Positions 53,100-64,000 of a stretch of 64,000 bases of DNA are shown in pieces. The stretch spans positions 190,103,999-190,167,998 of the forward strand of contig JAYESD010000003.1 in the NCBI GenBank assembly GCA_036927565.1, read 5' to 3'. Numbering within the stretch: position 1 is the first letter of the stretch; every line of letters starts with the position of its first letter. The stretch is from Tuctoria greenei. Its lineage: Eukaryota > Streptophyta > Magnoliopsida > Poales > Poaceae. The translations under genes and the position numbers were made by a program. Under the pieces are notes generated by a model. The model made no database searches. It was not told the DNA's origin and saw only the letters and a list, made by a program, of their open reading frames with translations.

Positions 53100-54890
53100 C
53101 GCCTATCTTCGCAGGCAGTTCTTAGGGAACAAACGCCTGAGAGAAGTCTTTATCTCAGACGGTTATTAATTACCACCCGCCTGTGAATATGTACTATTAT
53201 CTCAGGCGGTTGATAAGTAATACCCGCCTGAGATAAAGACTTTTCTCACGCGGTTTTTCAGAACCAACCGCTTGAAAAGATCTTTATGTAGACTTAATTA
53301 ATATTCTTGATTAAAATGAGGGGCCTTTAAAAAGCCCAAATTCCACTTTCTTGTAATATGTTTGAGTACTAAAGGTTACCATTAAATTTCAATTGGGAAA
53401 ACCTTTGAAATTGGTCAGAACATAAAATACAAATAACACTGGTTATTTGTCATTTTTCTATCTTGATGAATATAATGATTTTTTTCATTTAGTTTTTCAA
53501 TGGAACTTTGTAGTCATCATACCAACCTCTATGAATTTTTTCAGATTTTTTTAAATTTTTTTGAATCAATGTGTGTTCAAAATTTGATGAATGCCTCATA
53601 TGTATATGAGAATTTGATTAGGATGATGGATAATTTGAATTTTGACATGTTGGAATGCTTTAAAAAATTAACAAAATTCATAATGTATAAATAAGACAAA
53701 TAGGTTCATACAAACCAATTTCAGTGAAGGATCCTTTTTTAGGAGAAACAGAAATATGAATAATATGTGAATATAAATTAATTTGATATTTATCAAAACA
53801 TTACAATGTTAGCTATACAAGTTTTAAAATATTTGGTCCAAGTGGTAGATATTAATTTTTGAAAAATATAGAAGAAAGAATCATCAAATTTGGACTCAAT
53901 TTGCGGAATCTATACATATTTGAGTATTTATATTGAAATCTAAATAAAAAAGAAGCAATGGAAAAGAAAATTGAAGAATAAGCTCGGGCTATTATCCAGA
54001 CGGTAGTTTAGTAACAACCGCCTGTGAAGCTGTTAAAAACCGCCAGAAAAAAATTACTGAGTCTAGGCTTTATTAATATTCTTGTTTAAAATAGGGGGCC
54101 TTTTAGAAGCCCAAATTCCACTTTTTTTAATATGCTTTAGAATTAAAGGTTTCCATTAAATTTATCTTCAGAAAGCCTTCGAAATTGGTCAGAACATAAA
54201 CAACAAATAACACTGGCTATTGTCATTTTTCTATCTTGATGAATATAATGATTTTTCATTTAATTTTTCAATGGAACTTTTTATTCATCATACAAACCTC
54301 TATGAATTTTTTCATATTTTTTTAATTTTTTTGAATCAATGCCTGTTCAAAATTTGATGAATGCCTCATATGTATATGAGCATTTGATTACAATGATAGA
54401 TAATTTGAATTTTGACATGTTGGAATGATTTAAAAAATTAAAAATATTCATACATGTATAAATAAGATAAATATGTTCATACAAACCAATTTCAGTGAAT
54501 GATCCTTTTTTAGGAGCAACAGAAATGTGAATAATATGTGAGTATAAATTAATTTCATATTTACCAAAACATTACAATGTTAGCTATACAAGTTTAAAAA
54601 TATTTGGTCCAAGTGGTAGATATTAATTTTGAAAAATATAGAAGAAAGAATCATCGAATGTGGACTCAATTTGCAGAATCAATACATGTATGAGTATTTA
54701 TATTGGAATCTAAATAAAAAAGAAGCAAGGGAAAAGAAAACTGCAGCACAGGCTCGGGCCATTATCGCAGGCAGTTGTTTAGTAACAACCGCCTATGAAG
54801 CAGTTAAAAACCCCTTGAAAAAAAAACCGCCTGAACTTAGTTAATTTTTATCACAGGTAGTTTTTTCGTTAAAACCCGCTTTTGAAAACG
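53100..54890. repeat. CACTA-2 central repeats (diverged 754-bp-type units)
   Basis: Inverted aggcggttgataag / aatacccgcctg pairs at 53110-53280 and two diverged copies of the CACTA-1 tandem unit. The start string ataaattaattt(g/c)atattta occurs at about 53773 and 54544, some 770 bp apart. There is no counterpart of the F-box or proline-rich cargo here. Confidence 0.75.
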
Positions 54891-54895
54891 GTCGC

Positions 54896-54905
54896 CTATA
54901 TAAAG
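54896..54905 (+). promoter_or_regulatory. TATA box of the CACTA-2 TNP2 pseudogene
   Basis: cctatataaag followed by ggcccctcgggcacc and aatgccgccaggctgcc, the counterpart of the TNP2 promoter at 28545. Confidence 0.6.
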
Positions 54906-55515
54906 GGCCCCTCGGGCACCACAAAAAATCTAACCTGAGAGATTTTCCATCAATGCCGCCAGGCTGCCAAAATTTTCCACCGTGCGCGCGCTGGTCCTGT
55001 ATTCATCAGTTGATCAAGCTTCGAATAGAGAAAAGGTTAGAAGAGACATCTTCTTCACTGTCATGTTTTCAATTTGTTGTCTTGTTTCATTTTGTTGAGT
55101 TTGCATGCCTTCACCCCCCCCCCCCTTCACTTGAGATTTGTAGTAGATTTGAAGGATTAAAGCCTAAAGGTTGAAAGATGTAGTTGATTCTCCCCTTGAG
55201 CTCACCTATGAAGTTTGTAGAAAAATAAGTAGATTTGAAGGATTAAAGGTTGAAGATGAATACAAGCACATCACGTGTTTGATGAAATATTTAAATGATC
55301 AAGCTTAACATGAAAAATCCATTATGGCCACTAGGAAGCTGAGCAAATTATGAAACAAATTTTCTTGGAACCCATATGAACAAACCTACATGATACCAAT
55401 ATTCACTCATATGATACAAGCTGGTTATGTCTCTGTTAATTCATTTTAAAGAAGACCTTTAGGGAATATTCATGGCCAAATTTTGTAAATCTTACAAAAT
55501 TTTTGTTATTGAAGC

Positions 55516-58500
55516 ATGGACTGTAGAGCGTGGATGTATAACATGCCAAGACCTGATCCTATGTACATTCATAACGTTGCAAAATTTATTGAAGCATCGA
55601 AGAGACATGTGAAGTTGAAAAAGATAGATGACATATTATGTCCATACATCGACTGCGAAAATAACATTGTTTGGATTGATACTAATAGTAATCCAATCTC
55701 ATTTGGTGAAAAGAGGTTTCAAAAAAAAACTACACAATATGGACAGAGCATGGTGAGTTAGATACACATGAAGTTGATAAAGACGATGAGAGAGGTTCAA
55801 ATGATTATAATGTTCATATCGATAATGGTAGTGACAATCAAGATGGTAATGATGCTGATGAGTTCGATTGTGAGGAGATATTGCGTCACATTGAACCATA
55901 TGTATTGACTTCTATGGGAGCAAATAAAGGTTTAAGTAAAATGGAAACATTGCAGAATGCGGCGACGAAGCTTTTATATGATGAATCAAATGGCTGTGAA
56001 AAAGAGTATACTACATTGCGTGCAATCATAGAACTACTGAAGTTGAAAGCCACACACGGATGGTCTGATTGTAGTTTCTCTAGTCTTTTGAATCTTTTTG
56101 CAGGAATTATTCCAAATCCAAATAAACTGCCCAGAAGAACTTATAAAGCGAAGAAACTTCTTTGCCCGATGGCACTAGGTGTGACAAAAATACACACTTG
56201 TGTGAACCATTGTATTCTGTATCGCAAAGAGCATGAGCTTGCAACTAGATGCCCCATATGTAGTGTCAGTAGATACAAGGACTACAATCACCAGTATGTT
56301 ACCAACATTAAAAAGTCTCAGAAGAATAAGAAGTTTATTATTGGCCTTGAAGGTGATGATGACGATACTTCTGATGATGCACACGGGAAGCATAAGAGAA
56401 AAATTCCTGTCTTGGTGATGTGGTACCTTCCAGTAATTAATCGCTTGAAGCGTTTGTTCTCAAACCCTAGGGAGGCTGAACTTATGTGTTGGCATTCCGA
56501 GCAGCGCAAGAAGAATGAAAAATAAATTTGACACCCTGGTGATGCAACACAGTGGAAAAATATTGATATTTAGTATCCAGAATTTGCAAAGGAAATTAGA
56601 AATGTAAGGTTTGCCTTGGGTATAGACGGAATGAATATGTTTGGTGAAAAAAGGAGAATACACAGCACATGGCCCGTGGTCTTAACGATGAACAACCTAC
56701 CGACGTGGTTGTGTCACAAAAGGAATTACATCTCATTATCTGTTCTTATCCAAGGTCCGAAACAACCCGACATCGAAATTGATGTGTTCTTGGAACCATT
56801 AATGGAAGATATGGCAAAATTGTTGAATGAAAGGGTACGCACATGGGATGAGTACAAATGGGAGTATTTCACCCTAAGAGCAACAATATTCGTTACCGTG
56901 CATGATTATCTTTGACTGTTTACAATACCAGGACGAATGAAAGGGAAGAAAAGTTGTGTAAGGTGCATGGATAGAACTATATTTCTATACCTCACCTCAT
57001 CCAGAAAGACAGTGTACATGAGACACCGACACTTCTTGACAGATACACACACGTATAGGAAGATGAAATAACAATTCGATAACAAAATCGGAAAAGATAC
57101 TACACCAAAACCTTACAATTGAAAACTCGTGTTCAAAATGGTCAAAAACATTCATATTGCTTTCGATAAGGGCAAAAAATGTAAAGGAACAAAGAGAAAG
57201 AAAAGTACATCTTCAGGTGATACCACTGACATGGCTTTCAAGAAACAATCAATTTTTTTCAAGTATCTTCCGTATTGGAAGAATCTGAAATTTTGCCATA
57301 GTATTGATTTATGCACGTTACAAAGAATGTATTTGGCAGCAACCTTGCTGGACATGCCGAGGAAAACAAAGGACCTAGTAAATCTTGACATGAGACCAGA
57401 GCTTCACCCAGTACAAAAGGTGAACGGGAAGTATTACCTTCCCCCAGCCAGCTACAACTTGACACTAGAAGAGAAAAAAGCAATTTGCGAATGCTTGCGT
57501 GGGATCAAAGTGCCCACGAGTTTCTCATCCAATACCGCAAACTAGTCTCGATGATAGACTTGTCTTTATTCGACTATAATTCTCACTACTGTCACACGAT
57601 GATGACAGTGTTCCTTGCCATTGCAATAAGAGGTCATGAAACTTGAGCATATAAAAGTTGTCATCACATTTTTGTGTTACTTCTTCAATGCAGTATCGCA
57701 AAATGTGATATCACGTGAAGATTTAGACTATTTGAAAATGTACATCATCGAGACTATGTGCAAGCTTGACATGTGTTTCCCACCATCCTTTTTTAATATG
57801 CAAGTACACCTAATCATACATCTTGTTCATCAGATAAAAGCATTGGGCCACTATATTTAGAACATATGTTTTCGTTGGAGAGATATTTAGGAGTACTAAA
57901 AGGTTATGTGCAGAACAGTGCTCACCAAGAGAGTTCAATTATGGAAGGATACACCACTGAAGAAGTGATTGAGGGTTGCGCTGATTACATCAAAGATGGA
58001 AAACCGATAGGTGTACCTATACCAGTACATGAGGGTAGACTACATGGGAGAGGCAAAGTGGGTAAGAAAGCTTTTATCGTTCAAGATTACAAGAATGTAC
58101 ACCGTGCACATTTTGGTGTACTACAACACCTCGCAATAGCTGAGTCGTACATCGAGGAACACCAAATTGAGCTTCATGAAAAAAAACCAAGACTGCACAG
58201 AGGACTGGATCATGAATGAGCACAAAAGATGTTTCACTGAATGGTTAATGGACAAAAATATACCATAAGGAAACTCTATAGAAGAGACAACAATGAAGAA
58301 GTTAGCTTCTGGTCCATCTGCTTCGGTGACATCATGGCAAACATATGGCATCAATGGTTACACATTTTACACTAAAGAAAAAGATGGTAAGAGTGTTGCA
58401 CAAAATAGTGGTGTTTGTATAGAGGCTTATGATTCACAAGGGCAGAAGACCACATACTTCGAGCTCATAGAGGAAATATGGGAACTCGATTATGACAAAA

Positions 58501-58872
58501 GAATGGTAATGCCCGTATTTAAGTGCCAATGGGTCAAACATCCTAATAGTGTGAAAGTGGACAACTACGGGCTGACACTGGTAGACTTGAACAAAGTGGG
58601 TTATAAAGATGACCCGTGGGTTCTCGTCGATCGTGTTGCACAAGTTTTTTATGTACAAGATCTAGAAACTAAAAAGATGCACGTAGTTGTTTCTGGAAAG
58701 CAAAATATTGTTGGGGTCGATAATGTGGGAGATAATGAAGAGGAATATAATTAGTATGAAGAGATGTAACTTTTCATTGAACCAGAAAACATCAAACGCG
58801 TAGAGAGAAGCATTAAAAATGATTTGAAACCCTATATGCGAGAAGGTGTCAATGCTGGAAAAAATGTGTGAT
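55516..58872 (+). pseudogene. TNP2 transposase pseudogene of CACTA-2
   Basis: Colinear with the intact TNP2 at 29193-32594 along the whole length. Starts MDCRAWMYNMPRPDPMYIHNV. Breaks include a frame change in an A-run near 55722, a TAA near 56523, a TGA near 56913, stops near 57067 and 57120, a deletion near 57530 and further stops near 58200 and 58752. Conserved blocks remain (MGIDGMNMFG, FSLERYLGVLKGYVQN, RMVMPVFKCQWVKHP). In the catalytic block GTDG reads GIDG. Not functional. Confidence 0.93.
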
Positions 58873-58904
58873 ATATATTGTATATATTTGTATCCTCTGA
58901 AATC

Positions 58905-59580
58905 AATTGGAACAATGCTCCATTTCAACTTTAGATAGCATGTTTCGAACATTAATAAATTTATCTTTTGTAGAGAAGACTAATTTGGACAAGTAATCCT
59001 TTTCGGCTTGTTGACTATCATATTTATCACCGTCACCTGTTCCATAACTTATCAAATTGTATCTGTATATAAATTTCTTGTGACCTATGATGATCAGGCT
59101 TGCCTTCCAATAGTTTGATTCCAAACATCTAGAAGCACAAATCTTGAAGCTCCTGTCAAGCTAATCCCTTCGCGGCAAGCTCTTGTAGATGCAAGTAACA
59201 CCCGGGAGTCGTCATTTGGATTGTTAACAGCTTCAATTGAAGTTTTACGATACTTCCCACCCATTTAAGGGCTTGTTTGGATAGGAGTGGATCCACTTCA
59301 ATATAAGTGGATTGAAGTGGATTGAGGAGAAAATTAGTTCATTTTCCACTCAAATCCACTTCAATCCAATTAGATTGAGTCCACCCAAACAAGCTCTGAA
59401 GGATTTCTTTCTCTTCTCCCCATTTTAAAAACTTACGAAGATGCTACTTTATCAGTTCTAATGGCTGAATATATTGACCAAAAATTAGTACAATCTCTCT
59501 TAGTGCTTCACACAAGCGACAAAGCAAACAACTTCAATCACAAATCTTTATTTTACCCTTTTCTTAGGAATTTGACCTTA
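58905..59580 (-). pseudogene. CLASSY-like SNF2 helicase fragment A (C-terminal helicase lobe to near the protein end)
   Basis: Read right to left on the minus strand: FGQYIQPLELIK near 59450; then, after a MITE, NDDSRVLLASTRACREGISL (helicase motif V region, near 59205-59160) and TGASRFVLLDVW; then YRYNLISYGTGDGDKYD, QAEKDYLSKLVFST and RNMLSKVEMEHCS (about 59050-58905). The DKYDxQAEKD...SKLVFS text is what I know from CLASSY-type (CLSY3/4-like) SNF2 proteins of grasses, which recruit RNA polymerase IV to chromatin. Stops and frame changes show a pseudogene, apparently without introns. It joins the TNP2 3' flank exactly where CACTA-1 has the SUMO E2 gene. Confidence 0.75.
59269..59396. mobile_element. 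Tourist-like MITE inside the left hairpin arm
   Basis: 128 bp with inverted ends gggcttgtttgg and ccaaacaagctc and long internal inverted sequence (gtggattgaagtgg / ccacttcaatcca). Flanked by taa and tga, an imperfect 3-bp duplication of the PIF/Harbinger type. The right arm lacks it, so it inserted after the inverted duplication. Confidence 0.7.
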
Positions 59581-59619
59581 ATATTTCAAGCATGGATTTA
59601 TCAATAAGTGAAGCTTCCT

Positions 59620-59829
59620 CATCAGACACGTTAATGACAGTTACAAGCAAAGGGTGTGTCGAAGCTAACGAAATCTCAACGGGACTGAAGACAACGAGAT
59701 GATGCATATGAGTGGCAATGTCCAGGTTAGAAAGCATGAAGCTATGATGGCAACCTTCAACAACATGAAAAGTGACGCTAAGGTTATGCTTGCATCAACC
59801 AAGGCATGTTGTGAGGGCATAACACTTGT
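59620..59829 (+). pseudogene. CLASSY-like fragment B, left arm (plus sense)
   Basis: Encodes GNVQVRKHEAMMATFNNMKS followed by DAKVMLASTKACCEGITL, a second version of the helicase motif V region, different from fragment A (LASTKACCEGITL versus LASTRACREGISL). It ends at the loop of the inverted repeat. Confidence 0.7.
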
Positions 59830-59856
59830 TGGGCATCACGGTTATGCTTGCCCCAC

Positions 59857-60075
59857 CAAGTGTTATGCCCTCACAACATGCCTTGGTTGATGCAAGCATA
59901 ACCTTAGCATCACTTTTCATGTTGTTGAAGGTTGCCATCATAGCTTCACGCTGTCTAACCTGGACATTGCCATGCATATGCAGGATCCTTTTATCTTCAA
60001 TTCAATTCAGATTTCGTTAGCTTTGGCACACCCTTCACTTATACTGTCATTAACATATGTTATAAGGAAGCTTCA
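59857..60075 (-). pseudogene. CLASSY-like fragment B, right arm (minus sense)
   Basis: Reverse copy of the left-arm fragment, reading GNVQVRQREAMMATFNNMKS and DAKVMLASTKACCEGITL on the minus strand. QREAMM is closer to the family form than the left arm's KHEAMM, so this arm has decayed less here. Confidence 0.7.
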
Positions 60076-60415
60076 CTTATTGATAAATCTATACTTGAAA
60101 GATTAAGGTCAAATCCCTATGAAAGGGTAAAAACAAGATTTGTGATTGAATTTGTTCGCTTCCTCACTTGTGTGAAGCACTAAGAGAGAAGGTACTGATT
60201 TTTAGTCAATATATTCAGTCATTAAAATTGATAAAGGAGCATCTTCCTAGGTTTTCAAATGGACAAGAGGGAAAGAAATACTTCAAATGGATGGGAAAAT
60301 CCTTCCAAGGGATGGTCAGACTTCAATAGAGGCTTTCAACAATCCAAATGATGAGTCATGGGTGTTACTTGCACCTACAAGAGCTTGCTGTGCAGGGATT
60401 AGCTTGACAGTAGCT
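60076..60415 (+). pseudogene. CLASSY-like fragment A, right arm (plus sense)
   Basis: Plus-strand text reads YERVKTRFVIEFVRF, SQYIQSLKLIKEHL, then after one frame change WTRGKEILQMDGK, FNNPNDESWVLLAPTRACC and AGISLT. It is the mirror of the left part of fragment A and stops at 60415, where CACTA repeats begin. The C-terminal part present at 58905-59145 is not repeated here. Confidence 0.7.
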
Positions 60416-60429
60416 ATCATCATCACTGG

Positions 60430-60790
60430 CGATTCTTAATTAACAAGCAGCCTATGAAAACAATGACTTTGTCCAGGCGGTTCTTCAATAAAAACCACTT
60501 GTGATGTTTGAACCAGTACATACGGTTCTTAAACAATGACCGCCCATGAAAATCATGTATTTACCCAGGCAGTTGTTAATTATAAACCACCTGTTAAGTT
60601 TTTTAGAATACAGTCGGTTCTTAATTAATAGCCGTGTGAGAAAATCATGTATTTACCCAAGCGGTTGTTTTCAAAACCCGCCTATGATGTTCGGTCATCA
60701 TAGGCGGTTATTGTATCATTTGTCATCACAGTTGCATTTTTTTACAGATCGTTTGTGTTTGAAAAATCGAGTAGCCTGTGAAAATGCTTT
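60430..60790. repeat. Right subterminal repeats of CACTA-2
   Basis: Units like gaaaatcatgtatttacccaggcagttgtta and acatacggttcttaaacaatgaccgcc, matching the right array of CACTA-1 but degenerate. Confidence 0.8.
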
Positions 60791-60804
60791 TTGTAGTAGT
60801 GCGG

Positions 60805-63161
60805 CTTGTCGCCCTTGTAAGTGAAATTCGAGAGTGGGATCTGTTGTAATCTTATGATGTCTTGGAGGCTAGATCTATCGGGATTCATGCCAAAACTCGT
60901 GAAAGACGAGAAAGCTTATTTCTAATCATGATATAAGATGGAATATAATTTAGAGATATAGGATTGATCATACCTAGGTTTTGTGTATCTTGTTGTAGAG
61001 AAGGCCGATGCCGAGAGGAGACGGCGTTGCTGCTGCGGTGGCCAGCGATGGAGATGTCGGGGTCCTTTCCCTCTCTTCCGTGTTTAAGTAGATCGATTTC
61101 TTAGGTTGTTAGAAAAACGTCATCAGATCATTATCCCCTAATCCTCCTCTTTATATGTGACACGGTTTGAGAGGGAACTCACATCCAGGACGTGGTTGGA
61201 CACTCCCGATTAGGGTGTTGTGTGGGGAGAAACGATCTAAACAATCGGGTCTTATGGAGATCAAACTCCAATATTCTCTCCTTGATCTCCCCATGGATCA
61301 AGACTGACTTAGTACTTCAATCATAAAACTTACATACTTAATTATGATCTTAATGTTAGTTTCTTCACGTTTGACATATAGGACACGCCACATTAAAATA
61401 GTCAGTCGAGTTTTATCTGACTCGAATGACCACAATACATCTCACATTCAGAAACAACCTTACTCTCAGTGGCCTATAAGTATCCAGTTGATCATACGCT
61501 CTTCCTTAAACCCATGTCGATCACGTGTTCACTGAACACTTGGGTGGAAGACCTTTTATAAATGGTACCGCAAGCAATCGCTTGTCAAATTTGCTCAAAA
61601 CAAATGGTATAATCCTAGATTTATCATTTGCAATCTAATGTCTATGTGTTTGACAGCACAATTGACATGCTGCCGTTGGAATAATATAACCTAAGTGGTT
61701 TTACTCTGTCGAGCACACTTACATCGGGTAAAGTCATTCTTGTGCCTGCTCGGCGGCCTCATATTTCATAAAGATTCATTATGCATCACTCATTATGTAC
61801 GGACCACTCGATTGGAACTTTTCCACAATAAAAACTCCAAAATGCGTGTGCTAGCAAATGATTGTGGATCTTGCTACACATCTCGTACAAACTGAATCTT
61901 AATAACTTATTATCTCAATGACATCTATTCTTACTCAACTTATCATGAGGCCTAAGTCACTTGCAGAACTGCAAGACATTCTTATCTCCATTCTAGTGAT
62001 CTATATCTGGAGTAGACTTACTTATGCAAAAAGGATCCCAGTTATTTAAACTATGTCAAGGCGAGTGATTACTTGAGCAAAATTAAAACTTCCAACAGCA
62101 TAAGTACATGGAACCGATTTATACGGTCGATCTCTTATTGGTTCTCATACTTATCACCCTTGACCATAAGAGCAGGCGAGAACTTACATGCATGCATACT
62201 AGTCTTTCTTACAATCATTGATAGGTATGCATCATGTGATGGTCTAAATACCCCCTTAATATATTTTGGTTAAACTTAAGCACTAAACACATAAATAACA
62301 TCATCAAGAGCTTTTAGATAATTATAAGGACAAATTTCTTATTCTCTAATAGTTAATAAATATTATTACTTATTGTAGGACAACATCCTTGGAAATAAAG
62401 AAAGTAAACTTTCTTCTCTTAGATTCAGCGCAAATACATTTGTCTATGTCATTACCTTACAAAACCCAAATCTTATTTTATGAGATATCATCACATAGAA
62501 ACTTACTTTAGTTCATAAATAGATTTTCTTTATCAATATCTCATATCTCGGTTTTCATGACAAAATCCTTGGATTGAGTCATATGGACATTCTCGAAACA
62601 TATCAATTGATAAATCCCCCTTATATGCACATCTAATACGACGTGCTACTAATGCCATGATTCTAAAATCAAATTTTAGTATTCCCTTCAGAGTCACGTT
62701 AACTTTTGTAGACTCATTACAGCCTACTATTTTGGCTCATTTAGAAAACTTTCAATTTTTCAATCACTCGGATGAGTGGAAATAACTCATGGCTTATTCA
62801 AATGAGATGATCATTCTCAATTTGAATTTCTTAACATATTGGTTGGCTCATCATAATCTAAGTGGGGTTGTTGTCACTCTTAATCATTATTGGCCATTAA
62901 TGATGAAGAATTGCCACAGGTATTATGACAATAATGTCTTGCATTGTTGACACAACAACTATAAGACATCATAAAGAATGATCTTTAAATAGAAGTGGTT
63001 GCATGCCCACCTTCTTTTCAAGATAAGTGTCTTTAGATGCCAAACTCCCCCTGATTTGACCATCTTCCGATAAGTCTATCATGTCGGATTTCAAAACAAT
63101 GGCAGTGAGAATCCTCACTCTTATCAAAAGCCAACAAAAACTAACTTACTTTCTTAATAGC
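60805..63161. other. No gene seen; AT-rich, probably old retroelement DNA
   Basis: 2.4 kb without a convincing reading frame on either strand. Short stretches (for example ctccttgatctccccatggatcaagactgactt near 61280) look like copia LTR text, but I cannot define ends or a partner. Confidence 0.4.
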
Positions 63162-64000
63162 TGTGACACCCGGTTCCGAGAATGAACCAAGTGAACACAT
63201 ATGAGCGCCCAGGATGTTCAACACACATACACGATTGCAATCACCAAAGGATATACGAAAAATTACCACAGAACAAGATTAATTAAGCGTTTTTATTACA
63301 CAATTCAGACTATCCTCGAATACAAGCTCTAATGAATATTAATGACAATTTTGAACTAATGCGACGGAAATAAACTAATTAAGCAAACTATGCAGCTAAG
63401 CAAAAGGGTATATGGCACAGCTCCAAACATCCACAGGCAAGCTGACGGCAGACACGATCTAGAACTCTACATTATCATCGTTATACTCCCAAATCTGACC
63501 TGCAACTGTTGGTGGGGCAATTGCGAGGGTGAGTACATGTCGTACTCAACAAGTGTGGAAAGTATGACATGTAGCTGATACAAATGACGAATATAATAAA
63601 GTCTAAATGCTGAAAAGTACATTAAAACATTTGGAAAGCAATATATTATATCTATGTGAAGTAAACCAATCATAAACCACAATTATTACCATAGTTGTCA
63701 GTACCATGCGTACCGGGTAGCCCATGATACCGCAAGAAGTGCAAGGGAGTTCCACCTGTCAAAGTTGAAGACCTCCATACGCCCCAGTGTCAAACAGCAC
63801 TGGACCCACCTCCTACATAGGGGAGCTCTGACACTGCCACTTGTAACACAAGACCGGAGCCAAACCCATTACATAGGGGAGCTCCTCACTTGACACGTGT
63901 ACAGTGACCCAGGACTTAACCCCCAGTAAAAGAAAGTTTTGGTGCCTCCACGTGTATAGCAGCTTTGGACCTACCTCCCCGCAAGGGAAAGCTCCAGAGC
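63162..64000. mobile_element. Possible LTR of a gypsy (chromovirus-like) element, cut by window edge
   Basis: Begins TGTGACACCCGGTTCCGAG at 63162, a start typical of Tekay/Retand-type grass LTRs, and continues as non-coding DNA with repeated ggacc-acctcc-ggggagctc strings to the window end. The orientation and the other end are unknown. Confidence 0.4.

Larger units (their letters stand above)
59146..60415. repeat. Large inverted repeat of CLASSY-like fragments (hairpin-forming)
   Basis: Left arm 59146-59829, right arm 59857-60415, loop about 27 nt. The innermost 50 bp (from taaggttatgcttgcatcaa to the loop) pair perfectly. The inner 125 bp differ at about 5 places, and the outer parts are more diverged. 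The left arm holds an extra 128-bp MITE. Without it the arms are about 556 and 559 bp. Each arm carries one fragment in minus and one in plus sense (order A-, B+, loop, B-, A+). A transcript from either strand would fold into a long double strand suitable for Dicer-like enzymes. Confidence 0.88.
35532..60801 (+). mobile_element. CACTA-2: decayed CACTA transposon containing a nested Sirevirus
   Basis: The left end is CACTGGTAAAGCCCC at 35532. The right end, on the minus strand, is CACTACTACAAAAAGC from 60801. The 3-bp duplication CGG stands on both sides (35529-35531 and 60802-60804). Without the Sirevirus it is about 13.3 kb. Gene order and orientation equal CACTA-1: transposase_24/Ulp1 on the minus strand, TNP2 on the plus strand, cargo at the right. 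Both core genes are broken, so it could move only with help from another copy, and its left terminus is also eroded. Confidence 0.9.

Noticed and set aside
59146..60415. Assembly artefact (false palindrome) at the CLASSY inverted repeat
   Set aside because: The arms differ by many substitutions and by a MITE, so they are not a mirror copy from a sequencing or assembly error.

Overview
The window is transposon-rich nuclear DNA of a flowering plant, most probably a panicoid grass. The evidence is two large CACTA (En/Spm) elements with TNP2-type transposases, Sirevirus-type copia elements, a Tat-like Ty3/gypsy element, a plant RTE-type LINE and small MITEs. I see no ordinary single-copy host gene. 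Every long reading frame belongs to a mobile element or is cargo inside one. I see no rRNA, tRNA or CRISPR array.

Left third (1-16326): nested retroelements. A minus-strand Ty3/gypsy element runs off the left edge (gag, protease and RT in one frame broken by stops; LTR 3572-4464). Next comes non-coding LTR-like sequence split by a complete RTE LINE (5897-9347) that has a perfect 19-bp target duplication and an open frame of about 1040 codons. Then comes the 3' part of a Sirevirus with its LTR (11540-13900), followed by 2.4 kb without a recognisable gene.

CACTA-1 (16330-34411, TSD TCA) looks structurally complete. On the minus strand it has a six-exon gene whose spliced frame stays open for 1040 codons: Plant transposase_24 fused to a Ulp1/C48 SUMO-protease domain with His, Asp, Gln and Cys in place. 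On the plus strand it has an intact 1133-aa TNP2 transposase. Directly behind TNP2 lies a five-exon gene for a UBC9/SCE1-like SUMO-conjugating enzyme with its HPN motif and catalytic cysteine. Between the two divergent core genes are a captured F-box/Sel1-like ORF, two related proline-rich acidic ORFs, and blocks of tandem and inverted repeats.

CACTA-2 (35532-60801, TSD CGG) is a decayed relative in the same orientation, 1.1 kb further on. A Sirevirus (37956-49917, TSD ACTAC) has split its transposase_24/Ulp1 gene, and its TNP2 is a pseudogene. In the slot where CACTA-1 has the SUMO E2, CACTA-2 has fragments of a CLASSY-like SNF2 helicase, the protein family that recruits Pol IV for RNA-directed DNA methylation. 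The fragments form an inverted repeat of about 0.55 kb per arm with a loop of about 27 nt. Transcription through it would give a long hairpin RNA matching a silencing-pathway gene. The nearest precedent I know is rice miR820, which lies in CACTA elements and targets DRM2.

Right end (60805-64000): AT-rich sequence without a recognisable gene, then an LTR-like start at 63162 that leaves the window. The main candidates for new biology are the SUMO protease plus SUMO E2 pair inside one transposon, and the CLASSY-fragment hairpin in its sister element.
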